This document shows, piece by piece, positions 43,331 to 53,303 of a stretch of DNA of 64,000 bases (the first letter of the stretch is position 1; every line of letters begins with the position of its first letter). The stretch is from the NCBI RefSeq assembly GCF_039539605.1, contig NZ_BAABDL010000085.1:62001-126000 (forward strand). The letters run 5' to 3'. The notes beneath the pieces were generated by a model that did not search any database, was not told the origin of the DNA, and saw nothing but the letters and a program-made list of their open reading frames with translations. This DNA is from Amphibacillus indicireducens (GTDB lineage Bacteria; Bacillota; Bacilli; Bacillales; Amphibacillaceae). The position numbers and the translations under genes were made by a program.

Positions 43331-44511
43331 GATAAAATCCACTCCTTTATTTTTTCAAAATCATTTTCTAGTTTTCCAGCAATAATCTTTTGTTCAATCA
43401 ATTCTAAATAACTTCTAATCCAATTGCCTCTTGCTTTATTTGGATATAACAACTGTAAATCATGACCGTTAATTTTGATATCACGGCGATTTTTGATTGG
43501 TAGTTGGCTTCTGATTTCATTAATCTTTTTAAGATCAATTACTTGACCTAAGACTCGATTAACCATTGAAATAAATCGTTGATCATACACTTCAGGTAAT
43601 TGATATATAAGTGATCGAGTTAAGTTTTCCTGCTGGAAAAGTTTAACGAGATGAACGAGTAATTCACCGGTATATTTAACCTTATTCGATAATTTATAAG
43701 CTTTACACCATTGATGAATCGCTATTTTTTCATTACTCATAAGTGTTAAGTATGAAAAGAGATCAATCAATTCAACAATCGGTTGTTGAATTTGGCTGAC
43801 GTGATCAATTAAAGACGGATTCGATTTAAAGATTGGTAAGTGACCAAATAAATTTGCTTCATAGAAATAATTAAGGGCTGATTTAACTGCATCCCCTTGA
43901 AACAGTTTTTCAAGCTCAATCGCAACTCTTTCTATCGATAACTTTTCAATTAATCCTGCATGATTTCTAATTTCATGCCATGTCACTGGATCGAGCTTAA
44001 ATTGCAATTGACTCACAAATCGGATTGCACGTAGCATTCTTAGCGGATCTTCAGTAAAACGTTGAACTGGATCACCGACTGCACGAATCATTTTATTCTC
44101 CAGATCTTCTTGTCCGTTAAATGGATCAACAAATCGACCATCCTCAGTCATTGCAATTGCGTTAATTGTAAAATCACGTCTTGATAAATCAGCAGTAATT
44201 GAATCAACAAAACTGACCTGATCAGGTCGTCGAAAGTCTGAATAGCCTTTTTCTGCTCTAAAAGTCGTTACTTCATAGGACTCTTTTTGATAACGAACGA
44301 TGACTGTGCCATGCTCAATTCCAACCGGTATCACTTGTTTGAAAATCTCTTGTATCTGTTGAGGTGTTGCCGAACTTGCAAGATCAATATCATTGACTTC
44401 CTTAGCTAATAAATAATCACGAACAGCTCCACCAACAATATAAGCTTTAAAGCCTGCTTTTTTAATCGTTTCAATTATTTCAAAAGCAGGTTTGAAAATA
44501 TCTGTAGTCAT
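43306..44511 (-). CDS. cca: CCA-adding enzyme
   Basis: This class II tRNA nucleotidyltransferase has about 401 residues. It has GGAVRDYLLAKEVNDIDLA with the metal-binding DxD, RRDFTINAIAM, and the RMLRAIRFVSQL motif for base selection. It adds or repairs the tRNA 3' CCA. ATG 44511 lies 2 nt past the mgsA stop, so translation is coupled. The 3' end overlaps birA by 25 nt. B. subtilis has bshB1-bshA between mgsA and cca; they are absent here. Confidence 0.94.
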   Translation of the reverse strand: MTTDIFKPAFEIIETIKKAGFKAYIVGGAVRDYLLAKEVNDIDLASSATPQQIQEIFKQVIPVGIEHGTVIVRYQKESYEVTTFRAEKGYSDFRRPDQVSFVDSITADLSRRDFTINAIAMTEDGRFVDPFNGQEDLENKMIRAVGDPVQRFTEDPLRMLRAIRFVSQLQFKLDPVTWHEIRNHAGLIEKLSIERVAIELEKLFQGDAVKSALNYFYEANLFGHLPIFKSNPSLIDHVSQIQQPIVELIDLFSYLTLMSNEKIAIHQWCKAYKLSNKVKYTGELLVHLVKLFQQENLTRSLIYQLPEVYDQRFISMVNRVLGQVIDLKKINEIRSQLPIKNRRDIKINGHDLQLLYPNKARGNWIRSYLELIEQKIIAGKLENDFEKIKEWILSCHPPEKN

Positions 44512-44513
44512 TA

Positions 44514-44921
44514 TCAATCTTCATTTTCACGGACTAGATTTCGCCAATCGAAAAAGCCAGCTTTTAAAGCTCGAATCATCACTTCTGCACCAGCAAGATT
44601 TGTCACAAGTGGAATTTGATAGACGTCACATAGTCGCATCAATGCACTGATATCTGGTTCATGTGGTTGAGCTGTCAGAGGATCTCTAAAAAAGATCACT
44701 AAATCCATTTTATTTTCAGCTATTTTCGCACCAATTTGTTGATCGCCACCTAGTGGTCCTGATTCAAATCGAAAAACGTTTAAACCTGTCGCTTCTTCAA
44801 TTTTCTTCCCCGTTGTTCCTGTCGCAAATAGATCATGTTTTTCTAAAATGTGTTGGTATGATGTTGCAAATTGAATCATTGCTTCTTTCTTTTCGTCGTG
44901 TGCAATTAATGAAATTTTCAT
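44514..44921 (-). CDS. mgsA: Methylglyoxal synthase
   Basis: The 135-residue enzyme turns dihydroxyacetone phosphate into methylglyoxal when phosphate is short. IALIAHDEKK-like start (ISLIAHDEKK), LFATGTTG, SGPLGGDQQIGA and FFRDPLTAQPHEPD carry the catalytic Asp and His residues. AAGGGAG precedes ATG 44921. It is part of the mazG-dapB-mgsA-cca-birA-panBC series. Confidence 0.95.
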   Translation of the reverse strand: MKISLIAHDEKKEAMIQFATSYQHILEKHDLFATGTTGKKIEEATGLNVFRFESGPLGGDQQIGAKIAENKMDLVIFFRDPLTAQPHEPDISALMRLCDVYQIPLVTNLAGAEVMIRALKAGFFDWRNLVRENED

Positions 44922-44965
44922 ACAGGTTAATCTCCCTTTACTCGTATAATTTTATTTTATCCTTC

Positions 44966-45769
44966 TTAGTCTAACATTAAATGTTCTAAACCATAAATTA
45001 ATTCTGACAAATCAACGACTTGTTCAACTGCAAAACGGATACCTGACATAAATGATTCGCGATGAAATGAATCGTGCTTGATCGTTAAGTTTTCACCTGG
45101 ACCTGCAAAGGTAACTTCTTGATGGGCAACTAAGCCTGGTAAACGGACACTGTGAATTTTCATTCCATCAAAGTCAGCACCTCTTGCACCTTTGATTAAC
45201 TCTTCTTCATCTGGATGACCCTGTTGTTTTGCTTGACGTGTTTCTTGAATTAATTCAGCAGTTTTTATTGCAGTACCTGATGGCGCGTCCACCTTTTGAT
45301 CATGATGTTTTTCAATAATTTCAACATCAGGGAAAAATTTTGCTGCCATTCTTGAAAATTGCATCATTAGAACAGCGCCCATTGCGAAGTTGGGTGCGAT
45401 GATACCGCCGACCTGTTTTTCTTTAGCTAGTTTTGTTAGCTCTTCAAGTTGTTCAGCAGTAAAACCTGTCGTACCAACAACTGGTCGCACCCCGTTCAAC
45501 AGAGCTGCTTTTGTATGTTGATAACCGACTTTTGGACTTGTGAGATCGATTAACACGTCAGCATCGACGGCCTCTAAGCATTGATTAATGTCATGATAAA
45601 AAAGGGCATCTAAATTTGGTAATCCTTCGATTTCACTAACTTTTTTACCAGTATGTTTTAGATCAACACAGCCAACTAAATTTAGATATTCTTCCTTTTC
45701 AATCATCCGTAGTGCTTCGCTACCCATTTTGCCACTTGCACCTGCAACTACTATATTTATTTGGTTCAT
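44966..45769 (-). CDS. dapB: 4-hydroxy-tetrahydrodipicolinate reductase
   Basis: The 267-residue enzyme of the lysine/diaminopimelate/dipicolinate pathway has the NAD(P) motif VVAGASGKMGSEAL, VGTTGFTAEQL, APNFAMGAVLMMQF, IEKHHDQKVDAPSGTA and FHRESFMSGI. ATG 45769 lies 1 nt after the mazG stop with GGAG before it; 18 codons upstream in frame overlap mazG and are not used. Confidence 0.95.
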   Translation of the reverse strand: MNQINIVVAGASGKMGSEALRMIEKEEYLNLVGCVDLKHTGKKVSEIEGLPNLDALFYHDINQCLEAVDADVLIDLTSPKVGYQHTKAALLNGVRPVVGTTGFTAEQLEELTKLAKEKQVGGIIAPNFAMGAVLMMQFSRMAAKFFPDVEIIEKHHDQKVDAPSGTAIKTAELIQETRQAKQQGHPDEEELIKGARGADFDGMKIHSVRLPGLVAHQEVTFAGPGENLTIKHDSFHRESFMSGIRFAVEQVVDLSELIYGLEHLMLD

Positions 45770-45770
45770 A

Positions 45771-46118
45771 TTATTCACGCTCCAGTTCTTTTTTTGTCCA
45801 ACGGTTTTTGTCTCGTGTTTCAATTTTAGTCATTGAATGTTCAAACGCCTCAGCTAAATCGATGTTCAATGAGTTTGCAAATGTAATCATCACAAACAAT
45901 AAATCTCCTAGTTCATTATCAATTGAATTTTCCGCTTCAGTTGCTTTTTTTGGCTTTTCACCATAGTAATGATTCACCTCCCGAGCAAGCTCGCCTACTT
46001 CTTCTGTAAATCTGGCAATCATTGCGAGTGGACTAAAATAACCCTCTTCAAATTGTGATATGTATTGATCAACTCTTTTTTGAAGTTGCTTAATATCTGT
46101 TTCAATTGAACGTGTCAT
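45771..46118 (-). CDS. ypjD: MazG-like nucleotide pyrophosphohydrolase (YpjD)
   Basis: The 115-residue all-alpha NTP-PPase has the EVGELAREVNHYYGEKP and NSIDNELGDLLFVMITFAN motifs, with EExxE/ExxD metal ligands. It should hydrolyse a non-canonical or excess NTP. It is the first gene of the dapB-mgsA-cca-birA-panBC unit, as in B. subtilis. Confidence 0.9.
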   Translation of the reverse strand: MTRSIETDIKQLQKRVDQYISQFEEGYFSPLAMIARFTEEVGELAREVNHYYGEKPKKATEAENSIDNELGDLLFVMITFANSLNIDLAEAFEHSMTKIETRDKNRWTKKELERE

Positions 46119-46173
46119 TGGCTATCCTCACTTTTTCTTGAAAATTTTGATCAATTAAATAAATCCCATACCT

Positions 46174-46203
46174 ATTATAACGATCATTTAAATTATTGTA
46201 CAA
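46174..46203 (-). promoter_or_regulatory. Promoter of mazG-dapB-...-panC unit
   Basis: On the minus strand TTGTAC (46198-46203) and TATAAT (46174-46179) are 18 nt apart, 56 bp before the mazG-like gene and just past the upstream terminator. Confidence 0.6.
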
Positions 46204-46206
46204 AAA

Positions 46207-46240
46207 AAGACAAGGTCTGACAAACATCAGCCCCTGTCTT
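46207..46240 (-). terminator. Terminator before mazG-like gene
   Basis: AAGACAnGG...CTGA pairs with TCAG...CCnTGTCTT, a 14-nt imperfect stem, followed by seven T residues on the minus strand. It ends the ypjA unit. Confidence 0.75.
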
Positions 46241-46442
46241 GTGATTTATTATCTTTTATCTGGTCACTTTCTTTTTGTGCTGTTACTTGATTTTTTCTCA
46301 TTAGTTTAACTAAGACGTAGCTCAAGCAAGTGAATATAATTAGAAAGACGATCAATGCAACGTTGCGAAACTCGATACCATTAAAAGTTGAATTTAACGA
46401 GAGATTACTTTTCAACAGTAGAATAAGCAGTTGTTCAAGCAT
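46227..46442 (-). CDS. Small single-TM protein
   Basis: This 71-residue protein has a polar N-terminal part, one TM helix (about 27-48) and a charged C-terminal tail. B. subtilis has ypjB (about 260 residues, C-terminal TM) at this place. This could be a shortened ypjB-like protein, but no clear similarity is seen. It lies 30 bp after ypjA and before the shared terminator. Confidence 0.45.
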   Translation of the reverse strand: MLEQLLILLLKSNLSLNSTFNGIEFRNVALIVFLIIFTCLSYVLVKLMRKNQVTAQKESDQIKDNKSQDRG

Positions 46443-46472
46443 TTGAATGGCCTCCCATCCTTTTGCTATAGC

Positions 46473-47093
46473 TTATTCAAACAGGTTTAAAGTCGTGCTT
46501 TGCTCGTATTTAAATGTTACTTTTTCTTTAATTACTAATAAATAAGCCAAACCAAGTGAGACAACGCTGAGCCAAAATGTGAAATAGCCGATTTCATTCA
46601 TATATTGGTCTAGTGCACCATAATGTGGCATCATCTCAAAAACATAATCAATCATGTCATTATGAATTGTCCATAATCCGGCAAAAACTAAATGTCTCAG
46701 TTTGAAGCGATAAAATGGTGCATAGAGAATTCCTTGCACAGCCATTGCTCCATGAGAGGCAATTAACATATATGCTTGTGGTGATAATGAACCGTTCATC
46801 ATCAATGTAAGTAAGTTCATTACGACAGCCCAGATCCCGTATTTAAACAATGTTACCATTGCTAGTGCCTCAATATATGGAACCTGTCGCCCAAAGATGT
46901 AGAAAGCTAAAAAGATGGTAAAAAACAAACTTGCCGTAGGGCTGTCTGGAACGAACGGCAAGAAGATCGCTGGTGTTCGAGAAAGCTGTCCTTCATACCA
47001 AAAATAGCCGTAAATCGTCCCCACTAAATTAATTATAAATAACAAGATCAGGAATGATCGATTTCTTAAAATAGTATAAATCCAATTCATCAT
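46473..47093 (-). CDS. ypjA: YpjA-like membrane protein (DUF1405)
   Basis: The 206-residue protein has about five or six TM helices and conserved polar motifs NLVGTIYGYFWYEGQL, FVPDSPTASLFF, SHGAMAVQGILYAP and WTIHNDMIDY, typical of DUF1405/YpjA. Function unknown. ATG 47093 with AAAGGA before it is chosen. In B. subtilis ypjA follows qcrABC; those genes are absent here. Confidence 0.85.
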   Translation of the reverse strand: MMNWIYTILRNRSFLILLFIINLVGTIYGYFWYEGQLSRTPAIFLPFVPDSPTASLFFTIFLAFYIFGRQVPYIEALAMVTLFKYGIWAVVMNLLTLMMNGSLSPQAYMLIASHGAMAVQGILYAPFYRFKLRHLVFAGLWTIHNDMIDYVFEMMPHYGALDQYMNEIGYFTFWLSVVSLGLAYLLVIKEKVTFKYEQSTTLNLFE

Positions 47094-47334
47094 AAATGTC
47101 CTTTCAATCATGTTTAGCTAATTTTAGATTAATAGTCGTCTGTTCATGTCTCATTATCATACATTTTAATCAGGTCATAATCAACAATTATTAGCTTTCA
47201 TATATTCTGAAAATTTAAATTTTATCGTGCTATAGGATGCATAATTTGGTATGATGAAATTAAATTTTAAATTTGAATCGTAACAGTCTAGAAAATTTAA
47301 AGAGAATTTATCGTAAAGGAGCGTGAATGGAATA

Positions 47335-50300
47335 ATGAATTCTGAACAACGGCAAAAAATGATTGAGGAAGAATTGAATGAACTTGTCAAAAATGATTTA
47401 ATTAGTCAGCAAGTTTATCAACATGTGATGATGGCTTACAAAAAACATCATCAAATTTCAAAACAGTCAGTTGAGCAAAAAACACAACAACAAGTCATTC
47501 AGAACCTGTCCAATCACAAGAAAAACCTCAAGCGACTAAAGTTGATGTCTTGAGAAAAGCAAAGCAAGCCCAACCTATGCCCAATCAAAAACCTATCAGT
47601 CCAATACAGAGTGTAAAACCTAAGCCAGTAAAAAAAGCTCGTAGTGGTGAAGAAGTCCGAGAGCGCAATATTACCTGGTTGCTTGTATTAGGAGTCTTAT
47701 TCCTACTGATCAGTGGGCTTGTTGTTGCAACAAGTACATGGGATCAAATGGGAGCAGTCCTTAAAGTAGTGATTTTATTAAGCGTGGCGATATTTTTCTT
47801 AGGCTTAAGTGAACTTTCATCACGTCTACTTAAGATTAAAAAAACTACTTTTGCTTTTCTTACACTAGGAAGTTTACTGCTTCCAATTGCAATAATTGGG
47901 ATTGGTTATTTTGAGTTACTAGGTGATTACTTGTCGCTTACAGGGGAAGGTCGATATTGGTTAGGGTTAATTTGCACCCTTGTTCCGCTTCCTTTATACG
48001 CGCGTAATGCTTATCAGACGAAGGCAAAGTTATTTGTTTGGATTTTTTATATTTTTCTAACACTAACAACAAGTTTTTTACTGATCGCATTAAATACACC
48101 TGTCGATCGATTCTTTTTCCTGATCATGGTTTATAATTTGCTCCTTCTTTATATTCACCATACATCTAAGAAGGTTGCACAAACAAAGTTGAAAGTTTTT
48201 TTAACTGAGTTACCTGCCTATACCCAACTAAATTTGATCATTTCAACGCTATTCATGTTAATTTTATTTGATCATGGCATTTTCTATAGTTTTAATATCC
48301 TGCTCTCTGCTCTGATTTTTATGGCAATGGTTTTTGTCTATCGAGCAAAAGACTATCAATTTGTATTCATTGCACTATTTGCCTACAGTGTTTATCAACT
48401 GACAGAACATACATTTTTACAGGAAATTGATTTACTTATCTACCCAATTGTCGGGATCGCCTATCTCGCTTTTGCAAACTTAACAAATAAAGAAACCCGC
48501 TTAAGTAAAGTATTCTATTATGCTAGTGGGATTATGGCAGGCCTATCATTTATTTATCTAACGAACCAAATGGCAATCGATTTTGCAGATTCGCGATCAT
48601 GGCTCGTACTTTTATCAATTATTTTAATTGCTGCCACATATATTTACTTAGCTAACCTAACCAACAAATTTGTTTTTCGTTTACTTGCACCATTTTTTAT
48701 TGTGATGGTCGGGATTCAATTTTGGTTTACATTACTTAATCGTCTGTTTTCTGAAGGGTTTCACATTTATCTATTTATTTATGCGATCGGACTCTTCATT
48801 TTCATTGGTTTAAAAAATCGTTTCACATTTTTATCAAATATCGTCAAGAGTAGCTATTACACTTCTCTTGTAGTCATCATTTTAACGATGCTAATTGAGT
48901 TACTGCAATCCAATTTATTAAGAGTTGCATTTATGCTGATCACGGTGAGTATTTTAGCAATCTATCTCAGCCTCACACGATCAAATCAACTAGAGAAACG
49001 TTATGCCGAGTGGATTCATCCAATTAGCTGTTTATTAGCAATCTACCTACTTTACAATAAAATTAGTGAAAGTAGTCAGTTTTATCAAGAACAACTTAGT
49101 TTGAGCTTTCACTTGGCAATGGCTGGATTAGTTTTACTTGGAATAAGCTTACTATGGAAAAAAATCAATCAACCGCACCTTGCTAAGACAGCATTTTATA
49201 CCGGTCAAGTGAGCTATCTATTTGTACTCTATCATTTATTTGTTTTTTATTCTGGAGATCGAGTCTTTGTGCGACCATTAATCTTACTAGTTGGCATCGG
49301 AGTGACATATTGGCTAGTTCGCTACACGAAACGGAGTCAATTATGGTTGGTCGTTTCATTAACAACTCTAGGTTTCTATCTATCTTTAGTAAGCACATTT
49401 TCGATTGAAACATTCTCTGGATTTGTTTGGTTTATGCTTGGCCTACCAGTTCTGTTTTTAGTCATCGAACATTTTCTCGGCAAATATGAGCCTGACTTAA
49501 AACCTTATTACTTTTTTATCGGGCAAGGTGTGCTTGCATTACTTGTGTTCACCATCTTCACTCGATACATTGTCACGGTTGCTTTTCAGCTTTCAAGCGA
49601 GAGCTTATTTCATCCAGTCATCTGGTTAATACCATTAGCAATTTATTTGTTTACAACAAAACGACAAACGAAAGAACACTATCTTAAACTCTCATTCTAT
49701 GCCAGTTTATCAATGGTTGTTGGATCAATCGTATCTATCATTAGTTATTATAACTTGTTGCAGACATTCCCTATATTTTATGATTGGATTATAGCGATTA
49801 TCGGGCTCGTCCTGATTTGGTTTGTAGTGCCAGTGCAATGGAAAAGGCGACTAGAATGGTACATGATCCCATTGATGCATTTGATTTTATTAATCGGAAT
49901 TAGTTCGTCAAAGGCACAAACAGTTTCACAATTAGCGATTTTATTAGGTCTAGTTTGTCTGACACTCTGTTATCTTCAGATCCGAAAGTGGTCAATATTT
50001 ACTGTAATACCATTGATTTTTTCACTGATTATTTGGCAAAATCAACTGGCCATAACTGATCAAACGATTGTATGGCTCACTTATACTCTCATTTTTGTAA
50101 GCTTCAATCTGATCGGTATTTCTCTGTATAAATATCTATTTATAAGAGATCAACAAGCAAGACCAATACTTGATTGGTATTCAATCGTTTCAGTTATCTA
50201 CCTTTTTAACAGTTCAAGCTTGATTGAAAATATTTGGTTAGAAACATTCACACTAATATTATTTTCAGTTTGGTTTTTCTGGCAGTCAAAACGTGTTCAA

Positions 50301-50852
50301 AAACCGATCAATGTAAAAATATTTTTGTCAGTAGCAACACTTAGTCTGTTAGCACCATACAACCTATTACTTGGTGAGTATATCGATCTGTTGCCTGAGC
50401 TAATCCACGCTGAACTTAGAGCACTACCTGTGTTTGCGTTAATCATTGTCTTATTGAAAAAGGTTTGGTCAGGTTATCATTCGATCATTCAATATTTAGA
50501 AACGATTGCTTTAATCTTCCTTACCTTGTATTTAGTTGTTGATGCGCTTCAATCTGTGACGATTTGGGATGCACTGATCATTGGGGTGTTATCAATCATT
50601 GCACTATTAATTGGCATGCGCTATCAAATTAAAGATTACTTTTTAGTTGGGGTCGGGACATTGTTATTTAACTTGATTTATCAAACACGGCCATTTTGGG
50701 GCAATTTACCATGGTGGGCATATCTTCTGTTTGCAGGGTTGCTGTTCATTGCAATTGCAAGTTATAACGAATGGAAAAAGCAACAAGATAATGAAGGAAA
50801 ACTTGAACAAAAACTAAAACAGATATTCGCTCAATTTAAAAAATGGAACTAA
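47335..50852 (+). pseudogene. Very large multi-TM membrane protein, one frameshift near 5' end
   Basis: Two frames belong to one gene. 47335-47553 gives RQKMIEEELNELVKNDLISQQVYQHVM, the usual N-terminal helical part. 47550-50852 gives a disordered Lys/Pro/Gln linker and then more than 20 TM helices (RSGEEVRERNITWLLVLGVLFLLISG and on). Adding one A to the A6 run at 47477-47482 joins them smoothly through ...NTTTSHSEPVQSQEKPQ. Large proteins with the same ERNITWLL core occur in Bacillaceae; function unknown. A TTG at 47550 might express the membrane part alone. The gene may be broken, slippage-controlled or a sequencing error. Confidence 0.75.
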
Positions 50853-50854
50853 AT

Positions 50855-50890
50855 AAACTGCCCAGCATGTAAGATCATGCTAGGCAGTTT
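50855..50890. terminator. Bidirectional terminator
   Basis: 15-nt arms (50855-50869 with 50876-50890, one mismatch) with A/T tracts on both sides, between the convergent large membrane protein gene and ypiB. Confidence 0.85.
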
Positions 50891-50905
50891 TTAGTAAGAA
50901 AATCA

Positions 50906-51481
50906 TTATTCATCCATAACCGAACTTTTCGCATCATAACTTGCTTTTAATTGGCTTAGCTTCTTAGTTAAGGTTATAAATTTAGTTTCATCTTGATGAT
51001 CAAGTGCGTAATCAATTTCTGTTAACAATTGTTTTTGTTCAGCCTTAAATAAAGTATAATCTAAAAATTCCTTGGCTAATTGTTTCTCTCTCTTTGTAAT
51101 AAAAAAGTCATCTGGTAAAAATGGATTATCTTCTAACACCGCATTATACTCAGCATTTTGATGAGAATTCTTAAACGAGAGCTGAATATAGATTGGTTCA
51201 TGGCGATTTAACCGGATATCGTGGAATGATTTTTCCGCATCAGTTGTGACGATATGATCTTTATAAAATCGAAACGCAACTTCTTCAGAGCATTGTGCTG
51301 AAATAATCATCCCTCTCGGACAAAATCTTGCTTCTCTAATGAAATGCACATTAGACAATAAACTTTCATGATTAATTAAATAATTTAAAATCCAAACACT
51401 TTCTCGTTTCTTCAATTGATAATGCGTTAAAAACCAATTAATAAATGATTTCTTATCTTGAATCGATATCGATGTACTCAT
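50906..51481 (-). CDS. ypiB: YpiB family protein (UPF0302, IDEAL domain)
   Basis: The 191-residue protein has an N-terminal UPF0302 domain (SFINWFLTHYQLKKRESVWILNYL... RGMIISAQCS) and a C-terminal IDEAL segment (LLTEIDYALDHQDETKFITLTKKL). B. subtilis YpiB lies between ypiA and qcrA and takes part in turnover of cell-envelope and competence proteins. GGGGGGAAAG precedes ATG 51481. It is co-transcribed with ypiA (33 bp). Confidence 0.88.
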   Translation of the reverse strand: MSTSISIQDKKSFINWFLTHYQLKKRESVWILNYLINHESLLSNVHFIREARFCPRGMIISAQCSEEVAFRFYKDHIVTTDAEKSFHDIRLNRHEPIYIQLSFKNSHQNAEYNAVLEDNPFLPDDFFITKREKQLAKEFLDYTLFKAEQKQLLTEIDYALDHQDETKFITLTKKLSQLKASYDAKSSVMDE

Positions 51482-51514
51482 GTTAGCTTTCCCCCCTGTT
51501 CATTAGGAAAGTTG

Positions 51515-52765
51515 TTAATCCTTTAGCCGGGCTAAATAACTTTCAATCTCAACATCACTTGGATCAATTGATAAGTAACGAGTAAAGATTTGTACGGCTT
51601 CTTCTCTCATACCCTCCTCAACTAAAAAGTATCCATATGCTTTAAGAAAGTCACTATCGTCTTTGAAGTCATTGTAGGCATCTTGATAATATTTTAGGGC
51701 TAAATCATAAGTCTCTTCTGCTTCATATGCTTTAGCGAGTTCCCATTTATAATATCCATCTTCTTCGCCTTGTTCTATAATATGAGTGAGCAAGTCAATT
51801 ATTGCTTCAAAATCGTCCTCTTTGCGATAATTTTCAATTAGAAATAATATTCCAGCTTTATAACCCGGATCAATTGAGATCGCTTTTCGAGCTAAACGAT
51901 AACTCTCATCATTTTGACCGACTTTTCGAGCTAAACTTGCAGCTGTTAGCAATAACTCTTTGTTTAATGGATCGATTTCTAATCCTTTTTGAGTTGCTTG
52001 ATAGCCTTGGTCAATCAACCCTTCTTCTTGATAGGCTTCGGCTAAGAAATTATAAACTGATCCATATTCCGGATCTTGCTTCAATAATTCTTCCCATGTA
52101 TGAATAGCAATGTCCATCCGATTCGCTTGATAAGCAATGAACCCATATCGGAAGAGTATTTCTGGATCATCAATTTCTACATCTTGATAATAGTCCAACG
52201 CTTCTTCAAACTCACCTATCGCAGCTAAAGATTCTGCGATCCGTAAAGTGAGATCGACTTCAGCAATTTGATCATTTTGTTGGTGAATTTTTCGATAATT
52301 AAATAATGCATCGTCATATTTACCTAAAGAAAATGCAAGTTCCGCTTGAGCAAAGTTAATTAGGACTTCATTAGGAGCCAATTGCTTTGCTTCAATTAGC
52401 TTCTGTTCAGCGACTTCGAATAGGCCTTGTGTTTGGTAGAGGTCAGCTGCAACCATCAGTGAAGCAATATATTCGTCACTTGATTGATCGATTGCTTCCA
52501 AATGATTTAGTGCCTGCTCATCATTTTCTAAATCAATATATATTTCAGCTAATACGAGTCTAATATCTGATTCGTCAGGGTAGTCTTCGAGTAGTGACTC
52601 TAAAATAGATCGTGCATCATCTAATAAGCCTAATTCAATAAAGAGATCAGCGATTGTAATTAAGTCATTATCACTAGCTTGCCTGACATAATCGCGTAAT
52701 ATACTGACTGCTTTTTTTATTTCATCTTGTTCAATTAACTGGATTGCTTGATCTATTGGATTCAT
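51515..52765 (-). CDS. ypiA: TPR-repeat protein YpiA
   Basis: The 416-residue, acidic, soluble protein is made almost wholly of tetratricopeptide repeats, about ten 34-residue units such as ALNHLEAIDQSSDEYIASLM and ALDYYQDVEIDDPEILFRYG. TPR proteins are binding scaffolds. YpiA sits next to the aro cluster in B. subtilis, as here, with ypiB. Specific role unknown. Confidence 0.88.
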   Translation of the reverse strand: MNPIDQAIQLIEQDEIKKAVSILRDYVRQASDNDLITIADLFIELGLLDDARSILESLLEDYPDESDIRLVLAEIYIDLENDEQALNHLEAIDQSSDEYIASLMVAADLYQTQGLFEVAEQKLIEAKQLAPNEVLINFAQAELAFSLGKYDDALFNYRKIHQQNDQIAEVDLTLRIAESLAAIGEFEEALDYYQDVEIDDPEILFRYGFIAYQANRMDIAIHTWEELLKQDPEYGSVYNFLAEAYQEEGLIDQGYQATQKGLEIDPLNKELLLTAASLARKVGQNDESYRLARKAISIDPGYKAGILFLIENYRKEDDFEAIIDLLTHIIEQGEEDGYYKWELAKAYEAEETYDLALKYYQDAYNDFKDDSDFLKAYGYFLVEEGMREEAVQIFTRYLSIDPSDVEIESYLARLKD

Positions 52766-52852
52766 TTAAACAACAACCTTTCAGGGAAACTTTAGAATAG
52801 CTTAATCATAACGAAATACTGGGATGATTTCAATTTTGGAGAGTAGAAATTA

Positions 52853-52889
52853 AAGCATCATAGCTATTCATACTTTAGCCATGATGCTT
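52853..52889 (-). terminator. Terminator after decayed toxin-antitoxin locus
   Basis: AAGCATCATAGCT and AGCCATGATGCTT form an imperfect 12-bp stem, T-rich on the minus strand. Confidence 0.55.
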
Positions 52890-52961
52890 AATATATTCTT
52901 AATTTGAAATATTGGATCGGGGTATGACCATACCTTAATTAGAACTAATAAAAATATTATT

Positions 52962-53009
52962 TTAATCATCATTAGTAACAGGAAGAAATTCAACATCATA
53001 ACTGGTCAT
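52962..53009 (-). pseudogene. Truncated RelE/ParE-type toxin
   Basis: An ATG overlapping the antitoxin stop (GATGACC...TTATGA) opens a frame MTSYDVEFLPVTNDD followed by TAA at 52962-52964. The peptide is the typical first beta strand and helix start of ParE/RelE toxins. In the same frame after the stop NNIFISSN can be read, then a second stop. The rest of the usual 95-100 codons is missing. The overlap with the antitoxin is the normal operon layout. Confidence 0.55.
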
Positions 53010-53265
53010 CGATTTTATCCATAATTCTTCTATAGGTAGATTCAAGTGATGTTGTCTCTTCACCATTTAACCTTTGTTCTTCGGCAATCAATAATTTTTC
53101 TTTTAAAGAAATGATTGCTTCTCTTCTTTCAAACGCATCAATGCTCATTAAAACAAGATCGCCTTCTCCATTTTTGGTGATATAAACTGGTTTTTCTTTG
53201 TCGTGGGCTAATTTAGAAATGGAATTATAATCATTTCTTAGACTGGTTGATGATTTTATAATCAC
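52996..53265 (-). CDS. Phd/YefM-family antitoxin, orphan
   Basis: The 89-residue protein has an N-terminal Phd/YefM DNA-binding fold (IIKSSTSLRNDYNSISKLAHDKEKPVYITKNGEGDLVLMSIDAFERRE) and a helical C terminus that normally wraps the toxin. GTG 53265, 8 nt after GGAGG, is the likely start. Its toxin partner is cut to 15 codons (52962-53009), so this is probably a leftover or a stand-alone regulator. Confidence 0.8.
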   Translation of the reverse strand: MIIKSSTSLRNDYNSISKLAHDKEKPVYITKNGEGDLVLMSIDAFERREAIISLKEKLLIAEEQRLNGEETTSLESTYRRIMDKIDDQL

Positions 53266-53303
53266 ATTTAACACCTCCACTAATTAATATACTATTATAA
53301 TAA

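Noticed and set aside
47181..47390. Minus-strand open frame before the giant membrane gene
   Set aside because: It overlaps the promoter and start of the plus-strand gene and resembles no protein.
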